39,918 nt of DNA, taken from NCBI GenBank assembly GCA_017302655.1, contig JAFLDE010000030.1:1-39918 (forward strand), read 5' to 3'. Below, piece by piece: positions 31,706 through 39,789 of this stretch (its first letter is position 1; each line of letters begins with the position of its first letter). This DNA is from Burkholderiales bacterium (GTDB lineage: Bacteria; Pseudomonadota; Gammaproteobacteria; Burkholderiales; Burkholderiaceae_C). A program made the position numbers and the translations under genes. Below the pieces are notes generated by a model. The model saw only the letters and a program-made list of their open reading frames with translations. It had not been told where the DNA came from and did no database searches.

Positions 31706-33016
31706 TCAGCTCTGGCAATCCGCCGGCGTCCGCCGCGTCAGCTTCTTCTCGGCCGCGTACTTGTCGGCCGCCTGCTTGACCATCGGCTTGATGATGGACT
31801 CGTCGGCCTGCAGCCAGTCCGAGCTGAAGTTCCACTTCGCGCCGTCCCAGGTGTGCACACGCGCCCAGGCCGAGCCCATGTGGTCGGCACAGCTCGTGCT
31901 GACCGGGCGCATCACGCCGGCAAAGCCCATGCTGTCCAGGCGCTTCTGGTCCAGCGCCAGGTTCTCCAGGCCCCAGCGCGTCTGCTCGCCGGTCATCACC
32001 TTGCCCTTGCCGAAGCGCTCCTGCGCGCGGCGCACGCCTTCCACCGCCAGCATGCTGGAGATGAGGCCGCGCATGTAGAGCACCTGGCCCACTTCATCCT
32101 TGGGCCCGGTGCCCTGGCCCTTGGCATGCACCTGGGCCAGGATGTCCTTCACGACCTTCGCATCCGGGTGCACGCCATGCTGCATGGTCAGCGCGTTGTA
32201 GCCCTTGGCGCCTTCGGCGACGTCCTTCACATCGGGTTCGGCACCGGCCCACCACACGCCGTACATCTTGTCGCGCGGGAAACCGGTGGCCTGCGCTTCC
32301 TTCAGCGAGGTGGTGTTCATCACCCCCCAGCCCCACAGCAGCACGTAGTCCGGGCGGTTCTGGCGGATCTGCAACCAGGCCGACTTCTGCTCCACGCCCG
32401 GGTGCGGCACGGGAATCAGGTTCAGGTCGAAGCCGTGCATCTTGCTGCGCTCCTGCAGCATGGGAATGGGCTCCTTGCCGTAGGGGCTGTCGTGGTAGAT
32501 CAGCGTGAACTTCTTGCCCTTGATCTTGTCCCAGCCGCCTTCCTTCTTGGCAATCTGCTGCAGGATGGTGTCGGCCGCCACCCAGTAGGTGCCGATGAGC
32601 GGGAAGTTCCACTTGAACACGCCGCCGTCCTGGCTTTCGCTACGGCCGTAGCCGGCGGTGATGAGCGGGATCTTGTCAGCCGGTGCCTTTTCGGTCAGCG
32701 CGAAGGTCACGCCGGTGCTGAGTGGCTGGAACACGGTCGCGCCGCCGTTCTTGCCCTTCAGACGCTCATAGCACTCGACCCCCCGGTCGGTGGCGTAGCC
32801 GAACTCGCATTCCTCGAAGCTGATCTTCACGCCGTTGATGCCGCCCTGCGCGTTGATCAGCTTCAGGTAGTCCACATAGCCATTGGCCCAGGGCGCGCCA
32901 TTGGGCCCGTAGGCACCGGTGCGATACACCAGCACCGGGAAGAACTGCTCCTTGGCCTGGGCCAGGGCGCCGGCCGCCAGGGTTGCGGCCACGGCCGCGG
33001 CAATCAGCTTTTTCAT
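31706..33016 (-). CDS. ABC transporter substrate-binding protein (family 5/LivK-like)
   Basis: 436 aa from ATG 33016, with GGAG upstream. The signal peptide is MKKLIAAAVAATLAAGALAQ. The mature protein has the periplasmic-binding-protein-type-I fold: YRTGAYGPNGAPWANGYVDY, INAQGGINGVKISFEECEFG, ATVFQPLSTGVTFALTEKAP, LIYHDSPYGKEPIPMLQERS and VLLWGWGVMNTTSLKEAQAT. It is longer than LivK of E. coli and resembles receptors clustered with CoA ligases in Burkholderiales. The ligand could be a branched-chain amino acid, a short-chain or aromatic acid; it cannot be told from sequence. It is 14 bp before livM. Confidence 0.88.
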   Translation of the reverse strand: MKKLIAAAVAATLAAGALAQAKEQFFPVLVYRTGAYGPNGAPWANGYVDYLKLINAQGGINGVKISFEECEFGYATDRGVECYERLKGKNGGATVFQPLSTGVTFALTEKAPADKIPLITAGYGRSESQDGGVFKWNFPLIGTYWVAADTILQQIAKKEGGWDKIKGKKFTLIYHDSPYGKEPIPMLQERSKMHGFDLNLIPVPHPGVEQKSAWLQIRQNRPDYVLLWGWGVMNTTSLKEAQATGFPRDKMYGVWWAGAEPDVKDVAEGAKGYNALTMQHGVHPDAKVVKDILAQVHAKGQGTGPKDEVGQVLYMRGLISSMLAVEGVRRAQERFGKGKVMTGEQTRWGLENLALDQKRLDSMGFAGVMRPVSTSCADHMGSAWARVHTWDGAKWNFSSDWLQADESIIKPMVKQAADKYAAEKKLTRRTPADCQS

Positions 33017-33030
33017 GTCTCAGTCTCCAG

Positions 33031-34107
33031 TCAGTGAGGGAAGGGCCACAGGCGCAGTTTTTCTTTTGCCGTGCTCCACAGCCGCGCCAGGCCGTGGGGC
33101 TCCTTGATGAGGAAGAACACGATGAGCGCACCGAACACCATGTATTCGACATGGCTGACCAGGGCGGTGTCCACCTGCCAGCCGAACAAGGCACCCAGCT
33201 CGGGCAGCAGGATGTTCAGCGCGATGGGCAGCACGACGATGAAGGCCGCGCCCAGGAAGGCGCCGAGGATGCTGCCCAGGCCGCCGATGATGATGATGAA
33301 GAGCAGCTGGAAGCTGCGGTCGATGCTGAAGGCCGCCGGCTCCCAGGCACCCAGGTGCACGAAGCCCCAGAGCGCCCCGGCCACGCCGACGATGAAGCTG
33401 CTCACCGCGAAGGCGCTGAGCTTGGCGTGCATGGGGCGGATGCCGATCACGCTGGCGGCCACGTCCATGTCGCGCATCGCCATCCAGGAACGGCCGATGT
33501 GCCCTCGCACCAGGTTCTTGGCCAGCAGGGCGAACAGCACCACCAGGGTCAGCACGAACAGGTACTTCTGGATCGGCGTCTGCACCGGCAGACCGAACAC
33601 CGTCAGGCCGCTGACGCTCACCGAGCCCGAGGCGTTGTCCAGCGTGAACCACTTGATGCGCAGGAAGGTCCAGTCGGCGAAGAACTGCGCGGCCAGCGTG
33701 GCCACGGCCAGGTAGAGCCCACGGATGCGCAGCGAAGGCAGGCCGAAGAACATGCCCACCACCGTGGCGCACAGCCCGCCCAGCACCAGGCTGAGCAGCA
33801 GCGGCAGTTCCGGCACGCGCATGTGGAAGTTGTAGGCCGCATAGGCCCCCACCGCCATGAAGGCACCGGTGCCCAGCGAGATTTGCCCGCAGTAGCCCAC
33901 CAGGATGTTCAGCCCGATCGCCGCCAGGCTGAGGATGAGGAAGGGCAGCAGGATGGCGCGCAGCAGGTACTCGCTGGAAGCCAAGGGCACCAGCACGAAG
34001 GCGAACAGCAAGATGAGCAGCAGCCCGATGCGGTCCTGCCGGATCGGCAGGATCTGCTGGTCCTGCGCGTACGAGGTCTTGAACTGGCCGTTCTCGCGGT
34101 AGAGCAT
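33031..34107 (-). CDS. livM: LivM-type ABC transporter permease
   Basis: 358 aa. The N-terminal cytoplasmic part (MLYRENGQFKTSYAQDQQIL) precedes about ten membrane helices. The EAA-like region is GIRPMHAKLSAFAVSSFIVG and the LivM signature is LVGYCGQISLGTGAFMAVGA. SIDRSFQLLFIIIIGGLGSI is the conserved late helix. The start lies two bases after the livH stop. With LivH it forms the membrane channel. Confidence 0.93.
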   Translation of the reverse strand: MLYRENGQFKTSYAQDQQILPIRQDRIGLLLILLFAFVLVPLASSEYLLRAILLPFLILSLAAIGLNILVGYCGQISLGTGAFMAVGAYAAYNFHMRVPELPLLLSLVLGGLCATVVGMFFGLPSLRIRGLYLAVATLAAQFFADWTFLRIKWFTLDNASGSVSVSGLTVFGLPVQTPIQKYLFVLTLVVLFALLAKNLVRGHIGRSWMAMRDMDVAASVIGIRPMHAKLSAFAVSSFIVGVAGALWGFVHLGAWEPAAFSIDRSFQLLFIIIIGGLGSILGAFLGAAFIVVLPIALNILLPELGALFGWQVDTALVSHVEYMVFGALIVFFLIKEPHGLARLWSTAKEKLRLWPFPH

Positions 34108-34109
34108 GG

Positions 34110-35039
34110 TCAGACCCGGTCAATGATCTTCTCCCCAAACAAGCCTTGGGGTCGAATCAGTAGAAAGACGAGCGCCAGCACGTAGGCGAACCAGATCTCG
34201 ATGCCACCGCCGAGCATGGGGCCGATGTAGATCTCGGACAGCTTCTCGCCCACGCCGATGATGAGCCCGCCGACGATGGCGCCGGGCACGCTGGTGAGCC
34301 CGCCCAGAATCACCACCGGCAAGGCCTTCAGCGCCACCAGCGACAGCGAGAACTGCACGCCCAGCTTGCTGCCCCAGACCACGCCGGCCACCAGCGCCAC
34401 GAAGCCGGCCACCGCCCAGACGATGACCCAGATGCGGCCCAGCGGAATGCCAATGCTCTGCGCCGCCTGGTGGTCGTCGGCCACCGCGCGCAGCGCGCGC
34501 CCGGTGGCGGTGTACTGGAAGAACAGCGCCAGCAAGGCCACCAGCGCAGCCGCGATGCCGGCCGCGTACAGGTCTTCCAGGTTGATCAGCACGCCGCCGG
34601 GGAAGATCTGCTCGAAGAGGAAGATCGGATCCTTGGGCATGCCGACGTCGATCTTGTAGATGTCGGAGCCGAACACCGTCTGGCCGAAGCCGTCGAGGAA
34701 GTAGGCGATGCCCAGCGTGGCCATGAGCAGCGCGATCGGCTCCTGGTTCACCAGCTTGGACAGCACCCAGCGCTGCACGACCCAGGCAAAGACCACCATG
34801 CAGGCAAAGGCCACGCCGAAGGCCAGCACGTTGACGAGCAGCTTGCCCTCCAGGCCGAGCCAGCGCGGAATCCACTCCGAGAAACGCGCCATGGCCAGCG
34901 CCGCGAACAGCACCATCGCGCCCTGCGCAAAGTTGAAGACGCCGCTGGCCTTGAAGATCAGCACGAACCCGAGCGCGATCAGCGCGTAGAGCATGCCGGC
35001 CATCAGGCCGCCGAACAGGGTTTCGAGAAAGAAGGCCAT
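34110..35039 (-). CDS. livH: LivH-type ABC transporter permease
   Basis: 309 aa, eight or so membrane helices. It has the LivH signatures ETLFGGLMAGMLYALIALGF, VLIFKASGVFNFAQGAMVLF and the cytoplasmic EAA region IGIPLGRIWVIVWAVAGFVA, followed by VILGGLTSVPGAIVGGLIIG. The periplasmic loop around residues 120-150 (FGQTVFGSDIYKIDVGMPKD) is longer than in E. coli, as in other Burkholderiales versions. It is 15 bp after livG. Confidence 0.94.
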   Translation of the reverse strand: MAFFLETLFGGLMAGMLYALIALGFVLIFKASGVFNFAQGAMVLFAALAMARFSEWIPRWLGLEGKLLVNVLAFGVAFACMVVFAWVVQRWVLSKLVNQEPIALLMATLGIAYFLDGFGQTVFGSDIYKIDVGMPKDPIFLFEQIFPGGVLINLEDLYAAGIAAALVALLALFFQYTATGRALRAVADDHQAAQSIGIPLGRIWVIVWAVAGFVALVAGVVWGSKLGVQFSLSLVALKALPVVILGGLTSVPGAIVGGLIIGVGEKLSEIYIGPMLGGGIEIWFAYVLALVFLLIRPQGLFGEKIIDRV

Positions 35040-35054
35040 CGTGGTTTCAGTCCT

Positions 35055-35840
35055 TCAATGCCCGGTACCGAGGTACGCGCGGATCACGTCCTCGTTGTTG
35101 CGAACTTCGTCCGGTGTGCCGTCGCCGATCTTCTTGCCGTAGTCCAGCACCACCACGCGGTCGCACAGGTCCATCACCACCCCCATGTCGTGCTCGATGA
35201 GCACGATGGTGGTGCCGAACTCGTCGTTCACGTCCAGGATGAAACGGCTCATGTCCTGCTTTTCCTCGACGTTCATGCCGGCCATCGGCTCGTCGAGCAG
35301 CAGCAGCTTGGGCTCCATGGCCAGGGCGCGGCCCAGGTCCACACGCTTTTGCAGACCATAGGGCAGGCGGCCCACCGGGGTCTTGCGCCAGGCCTGGATC
35401 TCCAGGAAGTCGATGATCTGCTCGACCTTCTCGCGCTGGGCAATTTCCTCTTGCCTGGCCGGCCCGAGGTGGAAGGCCTGGGCCAGCAGCCCGGTCTTCA
35501 TGCGCAGATTGCGCCCGGTCATGATGTTGTCCAGCACGCTCATGCCCTTGAAGAGCGCAAGGTTCTGGAAGGTGCGCGCGATGCCCATCTCGGCCACCTG
35601 GCGCGGGTTCATGTGCTTGAAGCTCTGGCCCTGCAGCGTGATGGTGCCCTGCTGCGGCGTGTAGACGCCGTTGATGCAGTTCAGCATCGAGCTCTTGCCC
35701 GCGCCGTTGGGGCCGATGATGCCGCGCACCTCGCCCTGGCGGACATTGAAGCTGATGTCGGTGAGCGCCTTCACGCCGCCGAAGCTCAGCGAGATGTTCT
35801 GCACCTCAAGGGTGACCTCGCCGATCTGGTCTCGGCTCAT
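35055..35840 (-). CDS. livG: LivG-type ABC transporter ATP-binding protein
   Basis: 261 aa. Walker A GPNGAGKSSMLNCINGVYTP is at residues about 43-62. The signature motif reads LPYGLQKR instead of LSGG, which is known in LivG-type proteins. Walker B is PKLLLLDEPMAGMN, and the switch His is in VLIEHDMGVVMDL. The extra C-terminal region (GKKIGDGTPDEVRNNEDVIR) is typical of LivG. It pairs with LivF. It is 58 bp after the acyl-CoA ligase stop. Confidence 0.93.
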   Translation of the reverse strand: MSRDQIGEVTLEVQNISLSFGGVKALTDISFNVRQGEVRGIIGPNGAGKSSMLNCINGVYTPQQGTITLQGQSFKHMNPRQVAEMGIARTFQNLALFKGMSVLDNIMTGRNLRMKTGLLAQAFHLGPARQEEIAQREKVEQIIDFLEIQAWRKTPVGRLPYGLQKRVDLGRALAMEPKLLLLDEPMAGMNVEEKQDMSRFILDVNDEFGTTIVLIEHDMGVVMDLCDRVVVLDYGKKIGDGTPDEVRNNEDVIRAYLGTGH

Positions 35841-35898
35841 TGGACGACCCTCCGCGCACAGCGCTCCGGGATTCGCACTTGGGAACGGCCCGGCGTGC

Positions 35899-37833
35899 TC
35901 ATGCAGCCTCCTTCGCGGCCACGGCCACCCGCTGGGCGTCGACGATCTTCAAGGTCGCGCTGACCGAACCGGTGCGACCGTCCTCGAAGCGCACCCGTGT
36001 CTCGATGAACTGCTCCTGCCGGCCGCCGTACAGGGCATCGAGCAGCACGCCGTACTTCTCGGCGATGTAGCCGCGCCGCACCTTGCGCGTGCGGGTGAGT
36101 TCCTCGTCGTCGGCGTCCAGTTCCTTGTGCAGCACCAGGAAGCGGGCGATCTGGCAGCCCGCCAGCATCGGGTCGGCCGCCAGATCGGCATTGACCTGCT
36201 CGACGCAGCCGCGCATCAGCTCCAGCACCTCCGGCTTGCCCGCCAGGTCCACGTAGCCGGCATAGGGCAGGCCACGGCGCTCGGCCCAGTTGCCCACCGC
36301 CTCCAGGTCGATGTTGAGCATGGCGCAGACCTGCTCGCGCCCGTCGCCAAAGGCCACCGCCTCCTTGATGAAGGGGAAGAACTTCAGCTTGTTCTCGACG
36401 TACTTGGGCGCGAACAGCGCACCGCTTTGCATGCGGCCGACATCCTTGGCGCGGTCGATGATCTTCAGGTGCCCGCCCGCGTCCAGGAAGCCGGCGTCGC
36501 CGGTGCGGTACCAGCCCTCGGCAGTGAGCACCTCGGCCGTCGCCTCGGGGTTCTTGTAGTAGCCCTTGAGCAAACCTGGCGAACGCACCCAGATCTCGCC
36601 GCCCTCCACCACCTGGATCTCCACGCCCTCGATGGGCACGCCCACCGTGTCGGCCTTCACCTCATGGTCGGGCTGCAGGCAGACGAACACCGCCGTCTCG
36701 GTGCTGCCGTAGAGCTGCTTGAGGTTGACGCCGATGGCGCGGAAGAAGGTGAAGAGGTCGGGCCCGATCGCCTCGCCCGCCGTGTAGGCCACGCGCACCC
36801 GCGACAGGCCCAGCGCATTGCGCAGCGGCGCGTACACCAGCAGGTCACCCAGGCGGTAGCGCAGGGTCTCGCCGAAGGACAGCGCCTGCCCCGCCATGCG
36901 CTTGGGGCCGATGGCCTTGGCCCAGTCCATGCAACGCGCGTACAGCCAGCGCTTCGGGGCTGAGGCGTCCTCCATGCGGATGGTGACGCTCGTCAGCAGG
37001 CCCTCAAACACGCGCGGCGGCGCGAAGTAGTAGGTCGGCCCAATTTCCTTCAGGTCGATGGCCACGGTGCTGGGCGACTCCGGGCAGTTCACCACGTAGC
37101 CCACCACCAGCCATTGCGCGAAGGAGAAGATGTTCTGGCCGATCCAGGCCGGCGGCAGGTAGGCCAGCACCTCGTCCTCGCAGTGCAGGCGGTCGAAACG
37201 CTGCCCGGCCTGCGCGCGGTCGGCCAGCGTGGCGTGGGTGTGCACCACGCCCTTGGGCTTGCCGGTGGTGCCACTGGTGAAGAAAAGCGCCGCCGTCTCT
37301 TCCGGGCTGCGCTCGTTGACCAGACCGGCCAGGCACAGCGGGTTGGCGTCGTAGTCCGCCAGGCCGCGCTGCAACAGGGTGTCGAGCAGCTCCAGGCCCG
37401 GCTCGCTGTAATGGCGCAGGCCGCGCGGGTCGTCCACCCACAGGTGCGTGAGCAGCGGGCACTCGCCGCGCACTTCCATCAGCTTGTCGAGCTGCTCCTG
37501 ATCCTCGACCACCGCATGCGTCACCTCGGCCAGCTGAAGGGGCCAGACGAACTCGGCCGCCACCGCGTCCTGGTACAGCGGCACCGGCACGGCACCGAGC
37601 GCCTGGGCGGCAAGCATGGCGGCGTACAGCCGCGGTCGGTTCTCGCCCACCACCAGCATGTGCTGCCCGGCCCGCAGCCCGGCCGCCTCGAACCCCAAGG
37701 TCAGCGCGCCGACCATGCGCTGCAGTTCGAGCCAGGTGGTGGTCTGCCAGATGCCAAAGGCCTTCTCTCGCAACGCCGGCGCGTGGGGGCGCTCACCGGC
37801 GTGGTGCATCAGCCATTGCGGAAAGGTGCGCAT
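35899..37833 (-). CDS. AMP-forming acyl-CoA ligase (long-chain fatty-acid ligase-like)
   Basis: 644 aa from ATG 37833 (MRTFPQWLMHHAGERPHAPA). The nucleotide-binding loop is ALFFTSGTTGKPKGVVHTHA at residues about 195-215. LKQLYGSTETAVFVCLQPDH is the next core motif, and GWYRTGDAGFLDAGGHLKII carries the catalytic-hinge Asp. The late region contains the lysine-containing motif of AMP-binding enzymes. It is larger than fatty-acyl ligases of the FadD type and resembles the ligases that Burkholderiales couple to liv-type transporters. It activates a carboxylic acid to its CoA ester. It is the first gene of the leftward operon and faces the Crp/Fnr gene. Confidence 0.9.
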   Translation of the reverse strand: MRTFPQWLMHHAGERPHAPALREKAFGIWQTTTWLELQRMVGALTLGFEAAGLRAGQHMLVVGENRPRLYAAMLAAQALGAVPVPLYQDAVAAEFVWPLQLAEVTHAVVEDQEQLDKLMEVRGECPLLTHLWVDDPRGLRHYSEPGLELLDTLLQRGLADYDANPLCLAGLVNERSPEETAALFFTSGTTGKPKGVVHTHATLADRAQAGQRFDRLHCEDEVLAYLPPAWIGQNIFSFAQWLVVGYVVNCPESPSTVAIDLKEIGPTYYFAPPRVFEGLLTSVTIRMEDASAPKRWLYARCMDWAKAIGPKRMAGQALSFGETLRYRLGDLLVYAPLRNALGLSRVRVAYTAGEAIGPDLFTFFRAIGVNLKQLYGSTETAVFVCLQPDHEVKADTVGVPIEGVEIQVVEGGEIWVRSPGLLKGYYKNPEATAEVLTAEGWYRTGDAGFLDAGGHLKIIDRAKDVGRMQSGALFAPKYVENKLKFFPFIKEAVAFGDGREQVCAMLNIDLEAVGNWAERRGLPYAGYVDLAGKPEVLELMRGCVEQVNADLAADPMLAGCQIARFLVLHKELDADDEELTRTRKVRRGYIAEKYGVLLDALYGGRQEQFIETRVRFEDGRTGSVSATLKIVDAQRVAVAAKEAA

Positions 37834-37861
37834 GGCCCCATCTTGGCGAATCGATTGACGC

Positions 37862-37882
37862 CATGTTGTCGCTTGGATGACA
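37862..37882. promoter_or_regulatory. Candidate operator in the ligase/Crp intergenic gap
   Basis: TGTTGTCGCTTGGATGACAA contains TTGTC and GACAA arms eight bases apart, in the 81-bp divergent gap (37834-37914). TTGACG nearby at about 37855 may be a -35 element for the crp-side promoter. A dimeric Crp/Fnr regulator would bind such a dyad. It is a suggestive, not proven, site. Confidence 0.4.
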
Positions 37883-37914
37883 AAGTACGGGTTCGCATGC
37901 ACAGGACTTACCCG

Positions 37915-38628
37915 ATGAGCCCGCCCCGCCTCCAAGAACGCGCCCGCCCCGCCACGGTCGAGGAACTGATCTGCGTGCCCTGGTGGCGGCTGCTGGACGA
38001 GCCCTCCCAGCGCCAGGTGGCTGAACACCTGCACGTCGCCGTGGCCGAGCCGGGCGAGCGCATCTGCCGCATCGGCGCTCCGGCCACCTACTGGTTCGGC
38101 GTGCTCGACGGCCTGCTGAAGATGAGCAACGACGAAGCCAGCGGCGGCCCGCAAATCACCTTCACCGGCGTGCCCCCGGGCGGCTGGTTCGGCGAGGGCA
38201 CCCTGCTCAAGCGCGAGAGCTACCGCTACAACATCCAGGCCCTGCGCCGCTCGCGCGTGGCCGGCCTGCCGCTGCCGCAGTTCGAATCGCTGCTCGCGCA
38301 GTCCATCGCGCTCAACCGCTTCGTGCTCAACCAGCTGAACGAGCGCCTGGGCCAGTTCATCGCCGCGCGCGAGACCGATCGCTCCAGCGACCCCGACTTC
38401 CGCGTCGCCCGCAACCTGGCGGCCCTATTCCACCCGCAGCTCTACCCGGGCGTCGGCTCGTTGCTGCGCATCACCCAGCAGGAACTGGCCTACCTGGTCG
38501 GCCTGAGCCGCCAGCGCGTCAATCTGGCGCTGCAGCGCCTGGCCGACGCCGGGCTGATCCGCGTCGAATACGGCGGCCTGCGCGTGCTCGACCTGCCCGG
38601 CCTGCGCGGCTTTCACGCCAGCGCCTGA
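37915..38628 (+). CDS. Crp/Fnr-family transcriptional regulator
   Basis: 237 aa from ATG 37915, with AGGA eight bases upstream; an ATG at 37897 is in frame. The cyclic-nucleotide-binding-like domain (about 25-125) has the PGERICRIGAPATYWFGVLD and GGWFGEGTLLKRES turns. The usual cAMP-contacting RxS pattern is not evident. There are no N-terminal Fnr cysteines. The Crp-type DNA-binding helix-turn-helix is at about 185-215: ITQQELAYLVGLSRQRVNLA and LQRLADAGLIRVEYGGLRVL. It faces the acyl-CoA-ligase/transporter operon across 81 bp, and probably regulates it. Confidence 0.92.
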   Translation: MSPPRLQERARPATVEELICVPWWRLLDEPSQRQVAEHLHVAVAEPGERICRIGAPATYWFGVLDGLLKMSNDEASGGPQITFTGVPPGGWFGEGTLLKRESYRYNIQALRRSRVAGLPLPQFESLLAQSIALNRFVLNQLNERLGQFIAARETDRSSDPDFRVARNLAALFHPQLYPGVGSLLRITQQELAYLVGLSRQRVNLALQRLADAGLIRVEYGGLRVLDLPGLRGFHASA

Positions 38629-38669
38629 AGCGACTGCATCCGGCCGTGCGCAGCCGGCGTACACCCGCC

Positions 38670-39089
38670 ATGCGCCCACTCATCACCTCGCTCTTCCTGC
38701 TGCTGCCCATCCTGGCAAGCGGCAGCGCTCGCGCCGACGACAGCCTCTACCAGGCCTGGGGCGGCAAGCCCGGCATCCGCGCCGTCATGGACGACTTCGT
38801 GCCGCGCCTCAAGGCCGATCCCCGCATCCGGAGCTTCTTCGCCCAAACCAATGCACGCCACCTCGCCGAACAGCTCACCGAGCAGCTCTGCGAGCTCTCC
38901 GGCGGGCCCTGCCGCTACGAAGGCCCGGACATGAAGACCGCGCACGAGGGCATGCAGGTGCGCCGCAGCGACTTCAACGCCCTGGTCGAGCAACTCCAGG
39001 CCGCCATGGCCGCCCGCGGCATCCCGTTCAGCGCGCAGAACCGCATGCTGGCGCGGCTGGCGCCCATGCACCGCGACATCGTCGAATAG
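38670..39089 (+). CDS. Exported group I truncated hemoglobin
   Basis: 139 aa from ATG 38670. The signal peptide is MRPLITSLFLLLPILASGSA with RADD following. The globin domain starts LYQAWGGKPGIRAVMDDFVP, has the F-F pair in RIRSFFAQTNARHLAEQLTE, and the proximal His in MKTAHEGMQVRRSDFNALVE. Truncated globins bind O2 or NO; a periplasmic one is unusual compared with the cytoplasmic family. A Cys pair at LCELSGGPCRYEG could be a disulfide in the periplasm. It lies 7 bp before the sigma-factor gene on the same strand and may share its promoter. Confidence 0.86.
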   Translation: MRPLITSLFLLLPILASGSARADDSLYQAWGGKPGIRAVMDDFVPRLKADPRIRSFFAQTNARHLAEQLTEQLCELSGGPCRYEGPDMKTAHEGMQVRRSDFNALVEQLQAAMAARGIPFSAQNRMLARLAPMHRDIVE

Positions 39090-39096
39090 GCGATCC

Positions 39097-39789
39097 GTGC
39101 ACACTGCCGTCCTCAGCCCCGTTTTCGGCCTTCCTTTGGTGGGCCGCTTGCGCATGGACGACGACGACACGCCGGCCGTGGCGGCTCCACCGCCACGCCC
39201 GCACACCGCTTTGCCGCTGCAGGACTGGCTGCTGGCCGTGGCCGAGCGCCAGGACGAACACGCCTTCGAACGCCTCTACCAGGCCCTGGCACCGCGCGTG
39301 CTGCTGCTGGCGCGGCGCATCCTGCGCGACGCCGCCAGCGCCGAGGAAGTCGTCGAGGACTGCTTCTGGCAGGTCTGGCGCCAGGCCCTGCGCTTCGACC
39401 CCGAGCGCGGCTGCGCCGAAGCCTGGGTGATGACCCTTGCACGCAGCCGCGCGCTGGACGCCTGGCGCGCCCGCGAGCGCGCCCAGGGCGAGTGGGTCTC
39501 GCTCGACGCACTGCAGGAAGACGGCCACACCCTGCCCGAGGCCGCCGATGACGGCCCCGACGCCGCAGAGCTGCTCGAAGCCGGCCGCCACCACGAAGGC
39601 CTGCACCGCGCCTTGCAGCAACTCAAGCCCCTGCCGCGCCAGCTGCTCGCCCTGGCCTTCTTCCGCGGCCTCACGCACGACGAGATCGCCGAGCAGACCG
39701 GCCTCGCGCTGGGCACCGTCAAATCGCACATCCGCCGCGCGCTGGCCGGCTTGCAGCAGGTGCTCGCGGCCGAAGGCGGTGCGCCATGA
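39097..39789 (+). CDS. ECF-like RNA polymerase sigma factor
   Basis: 230 aa with GTG 39097; ATG 39154 (MDDDDTPAVAAPPPRPHTAL) gives 211 aa and is an alternative. Sigma-70 region 2 is about residues 45-110 (HAFERLYQALAPRVLLLARR, SAEEVVEDCFWQVWRQALRF). Region 4 is about 165-220 (LPRQLLALAFFRGLTHDEIA, EQTGLALGTVKSHIRRALAG). The linker between them is acidic and Ala/Asp-rich. It belongs to the ECF-like (SigK-type) group. The stop overlaps the next gene start by four bases, typical of sigma/anti-sigma pairs. Confidence 0.9.
   Translation: MHTAVLSPVFGLPLVGRLRMDDDDTPAVAAPPPRPHTALPLQDWLLAVAERQDEHAFERLYQALAPRVLLLARRILRDAASAEEVVEDCFWQVWRQALRFDPERGCAEAWVMTLARSRALDAWRARERAQGEWVSLDALQEDGHTLPEAADDGPDAAELLEAGRHHEGLHRALQQLKPLPRQLLALAFFRGLTHDEIAEQTGLALGTVKSHIRRALAGLQQVLAAEGGAP

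Noticed and set aside
30949-31779. Open frames of 276 aa and 236 aa on the two strands in the livF-livK gap
   Set aside because: They are mirror images created by the large palindrome; the translations are low-complexity, and no RBS or family similarity was seen.
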